In this document: positions 22,204 through 22,665 of the stretch, one piece after another
Position numbering within the stretch: the stretch's first letter is position 1
Layout: each line of letters starts with the position of its first letter
Position numbers and translations under genes: made by a program
NCBI GenBank assembly: GCA_044341625.1
Contig: JBIIRI010000044.1
Coordinates: 1 to 22,665, forward strand
Direction: 5' to 3'
From: Falsiroseomonas sp044341625
GTDB lineage: Bacteria; Pseudomonadota; Alphaproteobacteria; Acetobacterales; Acetobacteraceae
DNA: 22,665 bases
The notes under the pieces: model-generated
Database searches by the model: none
What the model was told of the DNA's origin: nothing
The model's input: only the letters and a program-made list of their open reading frames with translations

Positions 22204-22665
22204 ATGATCGCACTGCCACCGCCCAAGGCCGATATCCTGGCCCGCCGCGAGGAGATCGTCGCGGCCTTGCGCGCCATCTGCCCCAATGGGCCCCTGGGCG
22301 AGGGCACGATCAGCGAGGCCACCCGCCTCAAGCCCTATGAGACGGATGGGCTGACCGCCTATCGCATGCCGCCGCTGGCCGTGGTGCTGCCGACCTCCAC
22401 CGAACAGGTCGCCGCCGTGATGCGCTATTGCCACCAGCAGGGCATCCGCGTGGTGCCGCGCGGCGCGGGCACGTCGCTGTCGGGCGGGGCGCTGCCGCTG
22501 GAGGATGCGGTGGTGATCGGGCTGATGCGCCTGAACCGCATCCTGGAGATCGATTTCGACGACCGCCTGGCGGTGGTGGAAGCGGGCGTCACCAATCTCG
22601 GCATCACCAAGGCGGTGGAGCATGAGGGCTTCTTCTACGCGCCCGATCCGTCGTCCCAGCTCGCC
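22204..22665 (+). CDS. glcD: Glycolate oxidase subunit GlcD, FAD-linked (5' part, runs off the window)
   Basis: The first 154 codons of an FAD-dependent oxidase of the PCMH/vanillyl-alcohol oxidase type; the frame is open to the last base, and the full protein should be about 490 residues. The FAD-binding motifs are clear: PLAVVLPTSTEQVAAVMRYC, then VPRGAGTSLSGGALPLEDAV, and FYAPDPSSQLA at the edge, which matches the GlcD stretch before the GGN motif. GlcD oxidises glycolate (or D-lactate) to glyoxylate with GlcE and GlcF, whose genes would be expected just outside. A GGGAGAGG ribosome site precedes ATG 22204. D-lactate dehydrogenase of the same superfamily is the main alternative. Confidence 0.9.
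   Translation, partial: MIALPPPKADILARREEIVAALRAICPNGPLGEGTISEATRLKPYETDGLTAYRMPPLAVVLPTSTEQVAAVMRYCHQQGIRVVPRGAGTSLSGGALPLEDAVVIGLMRLNRILEIDFDDRLAVVEAGVTNLGITKAVEHEGFFYAPDPSSQLA

Noticed and set aside
1..22665. CRISPR arrays, tRNA or rRNA genes, integrases, prophage or defence systems
   Set aside because: No periodic direct repeats, tRNA cloverleaf sequences, rRNA motifs or recognisable phage or defence proteins were seen. The only mobile-element trace is the orphan IS5-type domain.

Overview
The window is high-GC, densely coded DNA in which every gene reads as a normal chromosomal gene. Gene content points to an alphaproteobacterium, most likely Acetobacteraceae of the Roseomonas type. The pointers are tandem TctC/Bug-type receptors without their permeases, a TRAP transporter, an EipB (DUF1849) envelope protein, a ChvA/NdvA-like glucan exporter, and an AspRS with the non-discriminating signature. 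This placement is inference: the window holds no rRNA, tRNA, CRISPR array, integrase or complete insertion sequence.

Layout. Positions 1-2045 (minus) carry two paralogous TctC receptors overlapping by ATGA. Diverging from them are an ABC exporter (2219-3988) and a two-CBS-domain protein (4082-4519). A TRAP operon follows: receptor (4595-5593), a strong hairpin, small membrane subunit (5786-6328) and large permease (6332-7636). It converges on an orphan ferric-iron receptor (7788-8825, minus) with a Fur-like palindrome upstream. Next come an orphan IS5-type N-terminal domain protein (8983-9618) and a LysR regulator (9727-10647, minus), which diverges from an 89-aa protein and a TauE/SafE exporter that overlap by GTGA. 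Ribonuclease D (11852-13036, minus) diverges from aspS (13303-15117), which is followed by eipB (15148-16035). An asparaginase-like gene (minus), a small lipoprotein (plus), and an overlapping MATE efflux and thioesterase pair (minus) follow. The right end holds a secreted alpha/beta hydrolase lacking its nucleophile, rpmJ with its own promoter and terminator, a periplasmic catalase-like peroxidase, and the 5' part of glcD running off the edge.

Most of this is ordinary metabolism, transport and housekeeping. The least explained signal is a pair of about 115-bp intergenic elements (7645-7760 and 13044-13155). Both fold into the same series of five hairpins, with compensatory base changes between copies and conserved single-stranded linkers. 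One copy sits where the ribosome binding site of ribonuclease D should be. Other points of interest are two enzyme-family proteins with altered catalytic residues, a Fur-like operator at the iron receptor, and a likely attenuating hairpin inside the TRAP operon. No multi-gene defence or biosynthetic system was found.
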